Shown here: one piece after another, positions 50,077-60,818 of the stretch | Layout of the letters: each line of letters begins with the position of its first letter | Position numbering within the stretch: position 1 is the stretch's first letter | Source of the DNA: an uncultured Bryobacterales bacterium | Lineage (GTDB): Bacteria > Acidobacteriota > Terriglobia > Bryobacterales > UBA6623 | Direction of reading: 5' to 3' | DNA: 64,000 nucleotides | NCBI GenBank assembly: GCA_958295955.1 | Contig: OY282420.1 | Location: 4,359,063 to 4,423,062, forward strand | Notes under the pieces: generated by a model | What the model was told of the DNA's origin: nothing | What the model saw: the letters and a program-made list of their open reading frames with translations, nothing else | Database searches by the model: none | Translations under genes and position numbers: made by a program

Positions 50077-51120
<1,044 letters not shown>

Positions 51121-51147
51121 ATCCGCCGTAACGGCGCGGGGCAGGGA

Positions 51148-52347
51148 ATGGCCTTCCAGACAATCGGCGATCTCGACCTTGCCGGCAAAAGAGCGTTCGT
51201 CCGCGTGGATTTCAACGTCCCGCTCGACAAGGAAACCGGCAAGATCATTACCAGCGATACGCGCATCCGCGCCGCGCTGCCGACCATTCGCCTGGCGCTG
51301 GAGAAGGGCGCGGCGCTCGTGCTGGCTTCGCACTTGGGGCGGCCCAAGGGCAAGCCGGCGGCCAAGATGAGCCTGGCGCCGGTCGCCGCCCGGCTGAGCG
51401 AGTTGCTGGCCAAGCCGGTCAAGCAGGCCCCCGATTGCGTCGGGCCGGAGGTTCGTTCCCTCGCGGACGCCATGCGGCCCGGAGATGTGCTGCTGCTCGA
51501 AAATTTGCGTTTTCATGCCGGGGAGGAGGCGAACGACCCGCAGTTCGCCGCGCAGTTGGCCGCCTTGGCCGATGTTTACGTCAACGATGCTTTCGGGGCG
51601 GCTCACCGCGCGCATGCCTCGACCGCCGGCATGGCCGGGCATTTCGCCGCAAGAGCCGCCGGCCTGCTGATGCGCAAGGAGTTGAAATACCTTTCGATGG
51701 CCCTGCGCGAACCCCGCCGTCCGTACCTGGCGATCGTCGGCGGAGCGAAGATTTCAGGCAAGATCGACGTGCTCGAAAGCTTCCTCAAGCTTGCCGACCG
51801 CGTCTTGATCGGCGGCGCGATGGCCTACACGTTCCTCAAGGCCCAAGGGATCGGGATCGGCTCGTCCCTGGTCGAGGAAGAAAAGCTCGCTTTGGCCGCG
51901 GACCTGCTCGACCGCGCCGGCGGCAAGCTCGCGCTGCCCAGCGATCATGTGGCCGCCAGGGAATGCAGCGCCGGCAGTCCGACGCAAATCGTCGCCGGCG
52001 CCGTGCCGGACGGTTGGCTGGGGCTCGATATCGGCCCCACAACCGCCGCGGCCTATGAGGAAGCGATTCGCCAAGCCGGGATGATTGTCTGGAACGGGCC
52101 GATGGGCGTATTCGAATTGCCTCCTTTCGCCGCGGGCACGCTGCGCGTGGCGCGGGCCGTCGAGGCGGCGTCGGACCATGCCGTCACCATCGTCGGCGGC
52201 GGCGATTCGGAAAAAGCGGTCCAGACCGCCGGCGTCGGCAAGAAGATCACGCACATCTCGACCGGCGGCGGAGCTTCGCTCGACTTCCTTTCGGGACGGA
52301 CGCTGCCGGGCGTCGCGGCGCTCGGCGAACCTTCTACAATCGCGTAG
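51148..52347 (+). CDS. pgk: Phosphoglycerate kinase
   Basis: This 399-residue protein has RVDFNVPLD near the N-terminus, the ASHLGRPKGK substrate loop, LLLENLRFHAGEEANDP, YVNDAFGAAHRAHAST, VGGAKISGKIDVLESFL and the C-terminal nucleotide region WNGPMGVFELPPFAAGT with GGGDSEKAV and STGGGASLDFL. It makes ATP from 1,3-bisphosphoglycerate. Its TAG stop directly abuts the ATG of the next gene (DUF3604 protein), so three genes probably share one transcript. Confidence 0.97.
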   Translation: MAFQTIGDLDLAGKRAFVRVDFNVPLDKETGKIITSDTRIRAALPTIRLALEKGAALVLASHLGRPKGKPAAKMSLAPVAARLSELLAKPVKQAPDCVGPEVRSLADAMRPGDVLLLENLRFHAGEEANDPQFAAQLAALADVYVNDAFGAAHRAHASTAGMAGHFAARAAGLLMRKELKYLSMALREPRRPYLAIVGGAKISGKIDVLESFLKLADRVLIGGAMAYTFLKAQGIGIGSSLVEEEKLALAADLLDRAGGKLALPSDHVAARECSAGSPTQIVAGAVPDGWLGLDIGPTTAAAYEEAIRQAGMIVWNGPMGVFELPPFAAGTLRVARAVEAASDHAVTIVGGGDSEKAVQTAGVGKKITHISTGGGASLDFLSGRTLPGVAALGEPSTIA

Positions 52348-54873
52348 ATGCCCCGCCTGTTCCCCTTGAAAAAATCGACTGTCTTTTGTTTTCTCGCCGC
52401 CGCCGCCGTCGGCCTGCTGCTCGGCCGGCTTGACCTGTCGCTCGCCCGAGAGGGCATTGCGCTCGCAACGGCCGGCGAGATCCGCATGGTCAGCAAGCTC
52501 GTGCAGCGGCAGGGGATGAATCACGGATTCCCCGACCTGTTCCGCGACAGTCGGGGCAATTTGTGGTGCGCCTTCGTCTCGGCGCGGCAGCGGGACCCGT
52601 TGCGGCCCTACAGCTTCGCCAATTACGAGGAAGGCGATTTCATCGTCGTCCGCAGGAAGACCGGCGGCGAGTGGTCGGACGAGCTTGTGGTCAGCGACTA
52701 CTTCGGCGTGAATTTTCAGCCCGTGATCGCGGAAAGCGCCAACGGCGACATCGTCGTCGTTTGGACCGGCCGCCGCCGGGGGCGCTTCGCCCTCTACTCG
52801 CGGCGGATCGGCCGGGATTTATCTCTGGGTTCGGAGACGGAGATCCTGACCGCCGGGCAACTCGAAGGCGAGCCGGCAGTGGTTGCGGACGCCGGCGGAC
52901 GGATTCTGCTCGCCGCCGAATCGTACCGGCGGAACTCGATGGATATCGTCTCCTATATTTTGGAAGGATCGGGCTGGCGGCAATTGCCGGATGTGTCGTC
53001 GTCGGCCGCCCCGGAATTCCGCCCGCGGCTGGCCAAAGGTCCGGCGGGAGAAATCTACTGCGCCTGGGACGCCTACGAAGACGGGCGTTACCGGGTCAAG
53101 CTCAGCCGCTACGACGGCGGCGCCCAAAAATGGGGCCAAGCGGAAGAAGTTCCGGGCCGCCCGCTGCTCGACGCTTACGCGCCCGACCCGGCGGTGGACG
53201 GCGCGGGCCGGGTCTGGATCGTCCACGCGCGGAACGAGCTCGAAAACCCGGACTACGGCCTGCGCGGCTCGCAGCCGGGCGGCAGCCCGAAGCCGACCGT
53301 CCGCCTGATTGCCCGCGAGCCCGGCGGACGCTGGGCGTATCCGCTCGGCCCGGACGGCGGCAAGGAAGGCTTGGTCGCCACCGGCGATCTTCCGCGAATC
53401 GAGATCGGTCCGGACGGGGCCTTGTGGCTCGGCTGGCAATTTCTACCCGGCCACGTCAATTGGAAGATCGGCATGACCGTCTATAAAGGCGGGCGGTGGA
53501 GCGCTCTGCGCACCTTCGGTAACGACGAGCCGATCCCCATCGACGGCCCTCCGCGCCGCGCCGACCAATTGCCGTCCATCGCGCCGCTCGGCGCGGACAC
53601 GGCGTTGGTGGCCTACCAGCGCGGCCGGGGAGCGTTCCGCAACAGGGACATCTACGAGCGGACGGTGCGCCTGAGCGGCATGCCCGCGGGCAAGCGCAAA
53701 CCGCGACTGACGCCCGTTCCCCAAGAGCACGCCCGCCGTAAGACGCGCCCCCCGCAGACCGCGCCGCAGCGCGACCCGGTTTTCGACGACGACGGCGGGC
53801 GCTATCGGCTCTACTTCGGCGACCTGCACAACCACCTGTTGGTCGATGACGGCCACCAGGGCTCGGTCGATCAACTTTTCAATATCCACCGCGACCGCTA
53901 CGGCAGCGACTTCGCCGCGACCACCTCGCACGGCGACTCCAACAAGCTGCTTTATTCGGAACTGGCGCGGAACGACGCTCTGACGCAAGCGCTTCTCGAA
54001 CCCGGCCGCTTCGTGACCATTCCGGGGTTCGAGTGGACGCAGGGCGACTATGTCGTCCCCCGGGCCGGACACCGGCACGCGATTTACGAAACGCCCGGCG
54101 GTCCGCTCTACCGCCCGACGGAAGGATTTTCCGACTCGATTCGCGAGTTCAGCGACCTCATGGCCAAAACGAACGGCATGATCTTTGCGCACCACATCAC
54201 GCGCGCCTACACCGCCGGGACCGATTGGAGCTACGTCAACATCAAGGTCGAGCCGGCGGCGGAAATGGCTTCGAGTTGGGGCCGCTTCGAGTACTACCAA
54301 AATCCGGGGCATATCCGCGGCGACGAGATGAAGGGCTGCTCGATGCAAGACGTTTGGCGCATGGGTTGGCGGCTGGGCGTCATCGGCGGCAGCGACGGCC
54401 ACAATCTCTACGCGGACCCGATCCAGGGACTCACCGGCGTTTACGCGGAGGAATTGACCCGCGCCGGCATTTTCGAGGCGATCCGCAAGCGCCGCTGCTA
54501 CGCCACGACCGGCGCGCCGATCGAGCTCGTTTTCCAGGTCAACGGTCACTTGATGGGTTCGGAGATCGAGGCTGCGGAAGGCCCGCTGATCGAAGGTTGG
54601 GTGCAAGGCGCGCGCAAGCTGCTCGCCGTCGAGGTGGTGAAGTACGCCAAGGGCGCGGGGTATCCGTTTCCGGTTGTGTACCGCGCCCCGCTCGAAGGCG
54701 CGAGCGCCAAGGTCTGGTGGCGCGACCCGGATTTCAACGGCGACAGCATGTACTACCTGCGCGTGACCCAGGAAGTTGCTCCGGCGCTGGCGGCCCGTTA
54801 CGCGGCGGCTGAGGAAAACCGCTTCCCCACCGAGATGGCCTGGTCGTCTCCCGTCTGGGTGGACCGGAAGTGA
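52348..54873 (+). CDS. Propeller plus DUF3604 (PHP-like) protein, copy 2
   Basis: This 841-residue protein has an N-terminal signal or anchor helix (FCFLAAAAVGLLLG). Residues about 45-430 are propeller-like (RDSRGNLWCAFVSARQ, GDIVVVWTGRRRG, GEIYCAWDAYEDGRYRV). From about residue 488 the DUF3604 domain shows LYFGDLHNHLLVDDGHQG, ATTSHGDSN, FAHHITRAYTAG, VIGGSDGHN and KRRCYATTGAPI. It shares order and motifs with copy 1 at 30.5-32.9 kb but is clearly diverged. It is probably an exported metal-dependent hydrolase of unknown substrate. The link to gap-pgk by abutting stop/start is unexpected for a secreted protein. Confidence 0.85.
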   Translation: MPRLFPLKKSTVFCFLAAAAVGLLLGRLDLSLAREGIALATAGEIRMVSKLVQRQGMNHGFPDLFRDSRGNLWCAFVSARQRDPLRPYSFANYEEGDFIVVRRKTGGEWSDELVVSDYFGVNFQPVIAESANGDIVVVWTGRRRGRFALYSRRIGRDLSLGSETEILTAGQLEGEPAVVADAGGRILLAAESYRRNSMDIVSYILEGSGWRQLPDVSSSAAPEFRPRLAKGPAGEIYCAWDAYEDGRYRVKLSRYDGGAQKWGQAEEVPGRPLLDAYAPDPAVDGAGRVWIVHARNELENPDYGLRGSQPGGSPKPTVRLIAREPGGRWAYPLGPDGGKEGLVATGDLPRIEIGPDGALWLGWQFLPGHVNWKIGMTVYKGGRWSALRTFGNDEPIPIDGPPRRADQLPSIAPLGADTALVAYQRGRGAFRNRDIYERTVRLSGMPAGKRKPRLTPVPQEHARRKTRPPQTAPQRDPVFDDDGGRYRLYFGDLHNHLLVDDGHQGSVDQLFNIHRDRYGSDFAATTSHGDSNKLLYSELARNDALTQALLEPGRFVTIPGFEWTQGDYVVPRAGHRHAIYETPGGPLYRPTEGFSDSIREFSDLMAKTNGMIFAHHITRAYTAGTDWSYVNIKVEPAAEMASSWGRFEYYQNPGHIRGDEMKGCSMQDVWRMGWRLGVIGGSDGHNLYADPIQGLTGVYAEELTRAGIFEAIRKRRCYATTGAPIELVFQVNGHLMGSEIEAAEGPLIEGWVQGARKLLAVEVVKYAKGAGYPFPVVYRAPLEGASAKVWWRDPDFNGDSMYYLRVTQEVAPALAARYAAAEENRFPTEMAWSSPVWVDRK

Positions 54874-54955
54874 ATAGCGGATAGCAGGACCGCTGTGCAG
54901 AGCGGCAGGAACCGGCATCGCCTCTCGCGCGGCTTCCGCCGCCGCGGCCGGCATT

Positions 54956-56626
54956 TCAGGCGGAAACGTCCACCATGTTGATCGGCGGAATGTGGACGTG
55001 CGTGACCGAGGGTTCGCGGCCCAGGAACGTCTTGGCCATTTCCAGCGCTTCGTTCATGGTCGCGGCGCAGTCCCAGCCCATTACCTTCGCCGCCGTCCTG
55101 TCTTCCGCGCCGACGACGATGACCTTGCCCGCGTGTTGCCGGCCGTTTTCGCCCCAGTACCACATATAAAACGGATGCACGCCGTGATAGGCGTAGCCGT
55201 TGCGGTACATCTCGCGGTATCCGGCGTCGCCGGCGAATTCCGCCTCGTATTTGCGCTCCAGCTCCAGGGCGTCGTTGGTCTCGGCCAGGCAGCGGTGAAA
55301 GAACTCGCGGTAGGCCGCGTGATGCTTGGGGCTGAACTCGTTATAGAGCGGGTGGGTCAGAATGAATACGCCGCCCTTCTTGAAGATCGGCATGCCGCGG
55401 TACATGTTGAAGAAATAGCCGAGCGTCAGGCAACTCACCAGCAGCGGGTTCAGCGGCGCGTGGACGTTATAAGGGCTGATGAACGGCACGCCGAACACCG
55501 CCGCGTCGGCTTGCCCCTGAACAGGCACGCAGTATTGCTGGTAAGTGTAGGCCAGCGTCTTCTCGTGAACCGCATCGGTCGCTCCCGCATGCACCGCGAT
55601 CGTCTCGTAAGGCGCGGGAATGGCGAACAGCAGGTCTCGTTTCGCCTTTCGGGGGAGCGCCCCAAGGCCGATCTGCGCGATCTTCGCCGACGCCTTGTCG
55701 AGCGCGTTCCAGCGGTCTTCCGGCTTGGTGAAGAAAGCCATGCGCGGATCGAACATGCGGTTGTTGACCACCGTCTCGATGTGAAAGACGTTCAATTTCT
55801 CGTTGACGATGCGGCCCATGCGGTTGCAGGAATCGGTCAACGGCGAGCGCGTGTGGTCGAAGTAGGAATCCGAGGCGCGAATGGTTGCCGGGGTGTGGTG
55901 CGCCTGCAGGGAAGCGTAGTCGCACAGTCCCACGCCGACGGATTTGTGGCCGCCGTCCATCGGCACGAGGTTGATGTTGACGTAGATGAGCAGGTCGGAT
56001 TCCGCTGCGCGGCGGTTGATGCGGACTTTTTCGCCGAGCTCGGTTTCGCCGAGCTCGACAATGCCGCCGGGCTTTTCGCCGTCGTGGCAATAGAGCCGGT
56101 TTGGGAAAAAGCGGTCGAATACGGCATTGCCGACCGCCCAGCGGATCTCGAACGGCTCCATGCGCCGGTGAAACGATGTCGCGATGACGATCTCGACGTC
56201 GGTTACGCCCGCCGCGCTCAGCTTTTCAAGCAAAACCTTGAGCACGGACTCGCGGATGTCCGGCTTGAACATCTTGGGCAGCGGCAACGAGATGTCGTCG
56301 ATGGCGATGGTGACTTTCATCCCGGCGCGAAGCTGCGCCTGAAGCGGCGCGGCCTGCTCGGGGTGATCGACGGCGTAGCGGATCGCCGCGTCCCGGTCGG
56401 CGAGTCCGGGAATGGCCGGCTTGGGATAGACGACGCGCGTTCCGGCCGGCAGCTTGACGCGGATCAGGTCTTCGCCGTACCACAGCAGCCGGTCGGCGGA
56501 GTCCGCTTCGAGATGGACGATGCAGTCGTCGTGCGGCACGAGCGCTTTCCGCCCCACGGCATTCGGCGCGGGGTCGCCGAACTCGAACGACGCCGAAGGC
56601 CGGGGCGGTGCGGCGGCAACAGCCAT
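54956..56626 (-). CDS. LarA-like (DUF2088, nickel-pincer lactate racemase family) protein
   Basis: This 556-residue protein is read from ATG 56626 (MAVAAAPPRPSASFEF). The LarA N-domain pattern is recognisable: WYGEDLIRVKLPAGTRVVYPKPA, AIDDISLPLPKMF in place of D-x-T-R-P, VEIVIATSFHRRM and INRRAAESDLLIYVNINLVPMDGGHKS, whose lysine may match the cofactor-attaching Lys of LarA. It is about 130 residues longer than LarA, with an added C-terminal region (KHHAAYREFFHRCLAE, VIVVGAEDRTAA). No larB, larC or larE is nearby, so cofactor dependence is open. Probably a 2-hydroxyacid racemase or epimerase. Confidence 0.78.
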   Translation of the reverse strand: MAVAAAPPRPSASFEFGDPAPNAVGRKALVPHDDCIVHLEADSADRLLWYGEDLIRVKLPAGTRVVYPKPAIPGLADRDAAIRYAVDHPEQAAPLQAQLRAGMKVTIAIDDISLPLPKMFKPDIRESVLKVLLEKLSAAGVTDVEIVIATSFHRRMEPFEIRWAVGNAVFDRFFPNRLYCHDGEKPGGIVELGETELGEKVRINRRAAESDLLIYVNINLVPMDGGHKSVGVGLCDYASLQAHHTPATIRASDSYFDHTRSPLTDSCNRMGRIVNEKLNVFHIETVVNNRMFDPRMAFFTKPEDRWNALDKASAKIAQIGLGALPRKAKRDLLFAIPAPYETIAVHAGATDAVHEKTLAYTYQQYCVPVQGQADAAVFGVPFISPYNVHAPLNPLLVSCLTLGYFFNMYRGMPIFKKGGVFILTHPLYNEFSPKHHAAYREFFHRCLAETNDALELERKYEAEFAGDAGYREMYRNGYAYHGVHPFYMWYWGENGRQHAGKVIVVGAEDRTAAKVMGWDCAATMNEALEMAKTFLGREPSVTHVHIPPINMVDVSA

Positions 56627-56796
56627 GAAACCAGTGTGGCGAAGCGCGTCGGCCGCCGCAAGCCGCCGCTGCCGGACAGCCGTCCAATCCCCCAAAATTT
56701 GCTTTGGGGCGGCCTGTCAAAAACATCGACGGCGCCAAGCGCGGCTGCTTTTGAGATACAATCGAGTTGCTTTTCCGCGGAAAGCGTTACGAGCCG

Positions 56797-58197
56797 ATGC
56801 GCCCCGAACGAAAATCGCCGGCAGCCCCGCTCGGCGGCGGGCTGAGCCGCCGGGCATTCGTGGAATCTCTCTGCGGCGGGCTCGGGGCGTTGAGTCTCGC
56901 GGATGCGCTGCAAACGCCGGTGGCGGCAGCGAACGCGCTCGGTCCGACCGGGCCGCATTTCGCCCCAAAAGCCAAGCACGTCGTTTTTCTGTTCATGACC
57001 GGAGGGCCGTCGCAGGTCGATTTGCTCGATCCCAAGCCGGCCTTGCTGCAATACGAAGGCCGACGCCCCGACTCCGCCGACCTGCGAACCGAGCGCATGA
57101 CGGGCGGGCTGCTGCCTTCCCCTTTCGCCTTCAAGGCTCGCGGACAGAGCGGAATCGAGGTCAGCGAGCTTTTGCCGCGTACCGCGGAGATCGTGGACGA
57201 CCTTTGCGTCATCCGCTCGATGTTCACCTTCAACCCGACGCACACGCCCGCGCGGAACCTGATTCACTCCGGCAACATCGCCTCGACCCGCCCCACGCTC
57301 GGCTCCTGGGTTTCTTACGGACTGGGCAGCGAAAACCGGAACCTGCCCGGGTTCGTTGCCCTGTGCGATTCGCCCAACCGCAAGTCGTTGTGGCGCTCCG
57401 GATTTTTGCCTGCCGAGCATCAAGGCGCGCATTTCAACCACACGGAGACGGATCCGAAGAAAATGATCCGTTATCTGACCAACGACGAGTTGGGGCCGCA
57501 GGCGCAGCGCGAGCAACTCGACCTGCTGAAAACGTTCAACTCGCGGCACTTGGCTGCGACCGGCCCCGATGCGTTTCTCGAATCGCGCATCGCCGCGATG
57601 GAAACCGCCTACCGCATGCAGTTCGAGGCGATGGACGCCTTCGACGTGCGCAAGGAGCCGCAAAAGATCCGCGAAGAATACGGCGATACTCCGTTCGGCA
57701 ACGGCTGCTTGCTGGCGCGCCGCCTGGTGGAGCGCGGCGTGCGCTACGTACACTTGTTCTCCGGCCCAGGGCAGCCGTGGGACGACCACAAGGACATTAA
57801 CGAAAACCTGATCAAGCGCTGCCCGGCGATGGACCGGGGCGCCGCGGCGCTCGTCCGCGACTTGAAGCGCAACGGACTGCTCGACGAGACTCTGGTGGTG
57901 TGGGGCGGCGAGTTCGGGCGGACGCCGGTCTCCGAAGCGGGCGACGGCCGCGACCACAACCCGTACGGCTTCACGATGTGGCTGGCCGGAGGCGGCATGA
58001 AGTCCGGCGTCTGCCACGGCGCAACCGACGAGTTCGGCTTCCAGGCGGTCGAGAACCGCGTCGATGTCCACGATTTGCACGCGACGATTCTGCACTTGCT
58101 GGGACTCGACCATGAGCGGCTGACATACCGCTATGCCGGGCGGGATTTCCGCCTGACCGACGTCCACGGGCGCGTGCTCAAGGAGTTGATGGTTTGA
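56797..58197 (+). CDS. Tat-exported DUF1501 protein
   Basis: This 466-residue protein is read from ATG 56797; a TTG at 56767 adds 10 residues and a TACAAT hexamer lies at 56757-56762. Twin-arginine signal: SRRAFVESLCGGLGALSLADAL. The sulfatase-fold DUF1501 marks follow: KHVVFLFMTGGPSQVDLLDPKP, CVIRSMFTFNPTHTPA, WGGEFGRTPVSEAGDGRDHNPYGFTMWLAGGG, DVHDLHATILHLLGLDHERLTY. There is no Cys-type sulfatase site. It is nearly always encoded beside a DUF1549/DUF1553 protein, as here, where the genes overlap by 4 bp (TTGA). Confidence 0.92.
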   Translation: MRPERKSPAAPLGGGLSRRAFVESLCGGLGALSLADALQTPVAAANALGPTGPHFAPKAKHVVFLFMTGGPSQVDLLDPKPALLQYEGRRPDSADLRTERMTGGLLPSPFAFKARGQSGIEVSELLPRTAEIVDDLCVIRSMFTFNPTHTPARNLIHSGNIASTRPTLGSWVSYGLGSENRNLPGFVALCDSPNRKSLWRSGFLPAEHQGAHFNHTETDPKKMIRYLTNDELGPQAQREQLDLLKTFNSRHLAATGPDAFLESRIAAMETAYRMQFEAMDAFDVRKEPQKIREEYGDTPFGNGCLLARRLVERGVRYVHLFSGPGQPWDDHKDINENLIKRCPAMDRGAAALVRDLKRNGLLDETLVVWGGEFGRTPVSEAGDGRDHNPYGFTMWLAGGGMKSGVCHGATDEFGFQAVENRVDVHDLHATILHLLGLDHERLTYRYAGRDFRLTDVHGRVLKELMV

Positions 58198-60548
58198 GCC
58201 GGCCGGTCTTTGCCGCGGTTTGTTTTGCGCTGCTTGCCGCCGGCGTGTCTCCGGCCCAGGACGAGCGCATCGCGTTTTTCGAGAAAAAGATACGCCCGGC
58301 GCTCGAAGAGCATTGCTTGGCCTGCCACTCGGCGAAGCTCGCGGAGCCGATGGGCGGGCTGCGGCTGGACTCCCGCGAGGCCGTCCTGCGCGGCGGCGCC
58401 AACGGGCCGGCGCTGGTTGCGGGCAAGCCGGAGCAAAGCCTCATCGTCAAAGCGCTGGGCTACAAAGAGCCGACCCTCAAGATGCCGCCCACGGGCAAAT
58501 TGCCTGACCGCGTGATCGAGGATTTCCGTTATTGGATCGCCCGGGGAGCGAGCGACCCGCGCGCCGGCGAACCCCGGGAACGGGCTGCTCAACCGAGCGG
58601 CCCGGGCACGCCGATCGAGGAAGGCCGAAGCTGGTGGGCCTTTCAGCCCCTCCGTGAGTACGCCGCCCCGCAGACCCGGCGCCTCGGCTGGTCCCGCCGC
58701 AAGATCGACGCCTTCGTTCTCGCCAAGCTGGAGGAAAACGGCCTGCAGCCTTCGCCCGAAGTCGACCGGCGCACGCTGATCCGCCGCGTTTCTTTCGATC
58801 TGACGGGCTTGAAACCGACCTACGAAGAAGTCGAATTGTTCGCCGCGGACGAGTCTCCCGACGCCTACGCCAAGCTGATCGAGCGCCTGCTGGCTTCGCC
58901 GCGCTACGGGGAGCGCTGGGGGCGGCATTGGCTCGACGTGGCGCGCTGGGCCGAAGATCATCCGACCCGCGAATCGACCAACCAGCCGCATCCCTACGCC
59001 TGGCGTTACCGCGATTGGGTGATCGAAGCGTTCAACGCGGACATCCCCTACGATCGGTTTATCCGCATGCAGTTCGCGGCGGATCTGATGCCGGGGTTCG
59101 AGCCGGATCAAATGCGCGCGCTGGGCTACATCGGCAACGCGCCGATGTATCACAAAGACCCGCGGCTTTCCCGTGACGTGATCGAAACGATCGCCGGCGA
59201 CGATTGGGACGAACGGGTCGACGCCGTCAGCCGCGGCCTGCTGGGGCTTACCGTCGCTTGCGCCCGCTGCCACGACCACAAATTCGACCCGATCACCAAT
59301 AAGGACTACCACGCGCTCGCCGGCGTGTTCGCCAGCCTCTGGCTGGTCAAGCGGCCGATCGTCGCCATGGACCCGCAGGCCGCCGACAAGCTGGTTTGGG
59401 ATCACGAGCGGCTCGTGCGCAGAAGCGGAGAGCTCGGCAATCTGAAGGAACTCGACACCATCGCCGAAGAGGTTCATCCCAAGATCGCGCAACTGCGCCA
59501 GGAAACCGAAAAGCTCAAGGAAAGACTCCGGGCGGACGACACGCCGATGACCCACGCCGTGATCGATTGCGGCGTCTGGATCGACGGCAATACGCCGACC
59601 GTCACCTGGATGGACCTGCGGCCGGGAGAAGCCCGCGATTTGCCGGTGTTCATTCGGGGCAACGTGGCCAACCCCGGCGAGATCGTTCCGCGGCGCTTCC
59701 TGACCGTCTTGTCGAAGGGCGAGCCCGAACCGTTCCGCAACGGCTCCGGACGATTGGAGTTGGCGGACAAGATCGTGGGCGAGGCCGCTCCCCTGACGGC
59801 GCGGGTCTGGGTCAACCGCGTTTGGGGCTGGCATTTCGGCGGTCATCTGGCGCGCACGCCGTCGGATTTCGGCACGCAGGGGCAGGCGCCGACCCATCCG
59901 CGGCTCCTCGACGATCTCGCCGCCCGCTTCGTGGACAACGGCTGGTCGTTGAAGTGGCTGCACCGCGAAATCATGCTGTCGGCCGCGTACCGCCAAGCCG
60001 GCAGGTGGAACGAGGCTGCTTTCAAGGCCGACCCGACGAACCGCCTGTTGTGGCGCGTCACCCCGCGCCGGCTGGATATCGAGTCGTGGCGGGACGCGAT
60101 TCTGCAAACGTCCGGCGAGCTCGACTTGACGATGGGCGGCCCCTCGACGGACATCGAGCAGGAAACCGCGGCGAGAAGAACGGTTTACACGAAAATCAGC
60201 CGGGCGGCGGCGCACCCGATTCTCGAGCTTTACGATTTTCCTGACGCCAAGCAGCACACTCCGCAGCGCCAGGCGACAACAACGCCGCTGCAGCAATTGT
60301 TCCTCCTGAACAGCCGGTGGATGCGCAAGCAGGCAGCGAGCTTGGCGGCGAAGGCGGACGGCGCGCCGGGAATAGTGGAGAAGACCCGCGCGCTTTACCG
60401 CCGGACGCTGAACCGCGACCCGTCGCCGGAAGAGATCGATTTGGCCGCGCGCTTTGTCGAGCTGACCCGCGGCGAATCCGAACGCGACGGCTGGACGGAA
60501 CTGGCGCAAGTGCTGCTGGGCACGAACGAATTCATCTTTTTGAACTGA
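58194..60548 (+). CDS. Planctomycete-type cytochrome / DUF1549 / DUF1553 (PSCyt1-PSCyt2-PSD1) protein
   Basis: This 784-residue exported protein starts at TTG 58194, coupled to the DUF1501 gene. A signal peptide is followed by a haem site CLACH (41-45) in a PSCyt1 domain. DUF1549 (about 160-370) shows RIDAFVLAKLEENGLQPSPEVDRRTLIRRVSFDLTGL-type sequence, RYGERWGRHWLDVARWAE and CARCHDHKFDP (a second CxxCH). DUF1553 (about 500-740) shows NRVWGWHFGGHLARTPSDFG and RLLWRVTPRRLDIESWRDAIL. The function of this pair is unproven; a role in sugar or polymer oxidation has been proposed from context in related phyla. Confidence 0.9.
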   Translation: MSRPVFAAVCFALLAAGVSPAQDERIAFFEKKIRPALEEHCLACHSAKLAEPMGGLRLDSREAVLRGGANGPALVAGKPEQSLIVKALGYKEPTLKMPPTGKLPDRVIEDFRYWIARGASDPRAGEPRERAAQPSGPGTPIEEGRSWWAFQPLREYAAPQTRRLGWSRRKIDAFVLAKLEENGLQPSPEVDRRTLIRRVSFDLTGLKPTYEEVELFAADESPDAYAKLIERLLASPRYGERWGRHWLDVARWAEDHPTRESTNQPHPYAWRYRDWVIEAFNADIPYDRFIRMQFAADLMPGFEPDQMRALGYIGNAPMYHKDPRLSRDVIETIAGDDWDERVDAVSRGLLGLTVACARCHDHKFDPITNKDYHALAGVFASLWLVKRPIVAMDPQAADKLVWDHERLVRRSGELGNLKELDTIAEEVHPKIAQLRQETEKLKERLRADDTPMTHAVIDCGVWIDGNTPTVTWMDLRPGEARDLPVFIRGNVANPGEIVPRRFLTVLSKGEPEPFRNGSGRLELADKIVGEAAPLTARVWVNRVWGWHFGGHLARTPSDFGTQGQAPTHPRLLDDLAARFVDNGWSLKWLHREIMLSAAYRQAGRWNEAAFKADPTNRLLWRVTPRRLDIESWRDAILQTSGELDLTMGGPSTDIEQETAARRTVYTKISRAAAHPILELYDFPDAKQHTPQRQATTTPLQQLFLLNSRWMRKQAASLAAKADGAPGIVEKTRALYRRTLNRDPSPEEIDLAARFVELTRGESERDGWTELAQVLLGTNEFIFLN

Positions 60549-60578
60549 GCGATCGAGAACTCGGCCCCTATTCGCGGA

Positions 60579-60818
60579 ATGCAGCGCATCGTTTTCTACT
60601 CCCGGCCCGCATGCCGCTTGTGCGATGACGCAAAACGGCAATTCGCCGCCGCGTTTCCGCAAGTGGCCATCGACGAGATCGACGTGGACTCCGACCGGCG
60701 CCTCAGAGAGCGCTACGGCATGGATATCCCGGTGGCGGTGCTGGGCGAGCGGGAGTTGTTTCGACACCGCTTCGACCGCGAAGGCTGCCGGGCGGTTTTG
60801 ACGCAAGCAGAATCATGA
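60579..60818 (+). CDS. Glutaredoxin-like (DUF836) small protein
   Basis: This 79-residue protein has a thioredoxin-fold start IVFYSRPACRLCDDAKRQF with CxxC at C12 and C15, then IDEIDVDSDRRLRERYGMDIPVAVLGE with the cis-Pro (IPV). It is cytoplasmic and probably a dithiol reductant or redox partner. Its stop overlaps the next start by 4 bp (ATGA), coupling it to the transhydrogenase. Confidence 0.88.
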   Translation: MQRIVFYSRPACRLCDDAKRQFAAAFPQVAIDEIDVDSDRRLRERYGMDIPVAVLGERELFRHRFDREGCRAVLTQAES

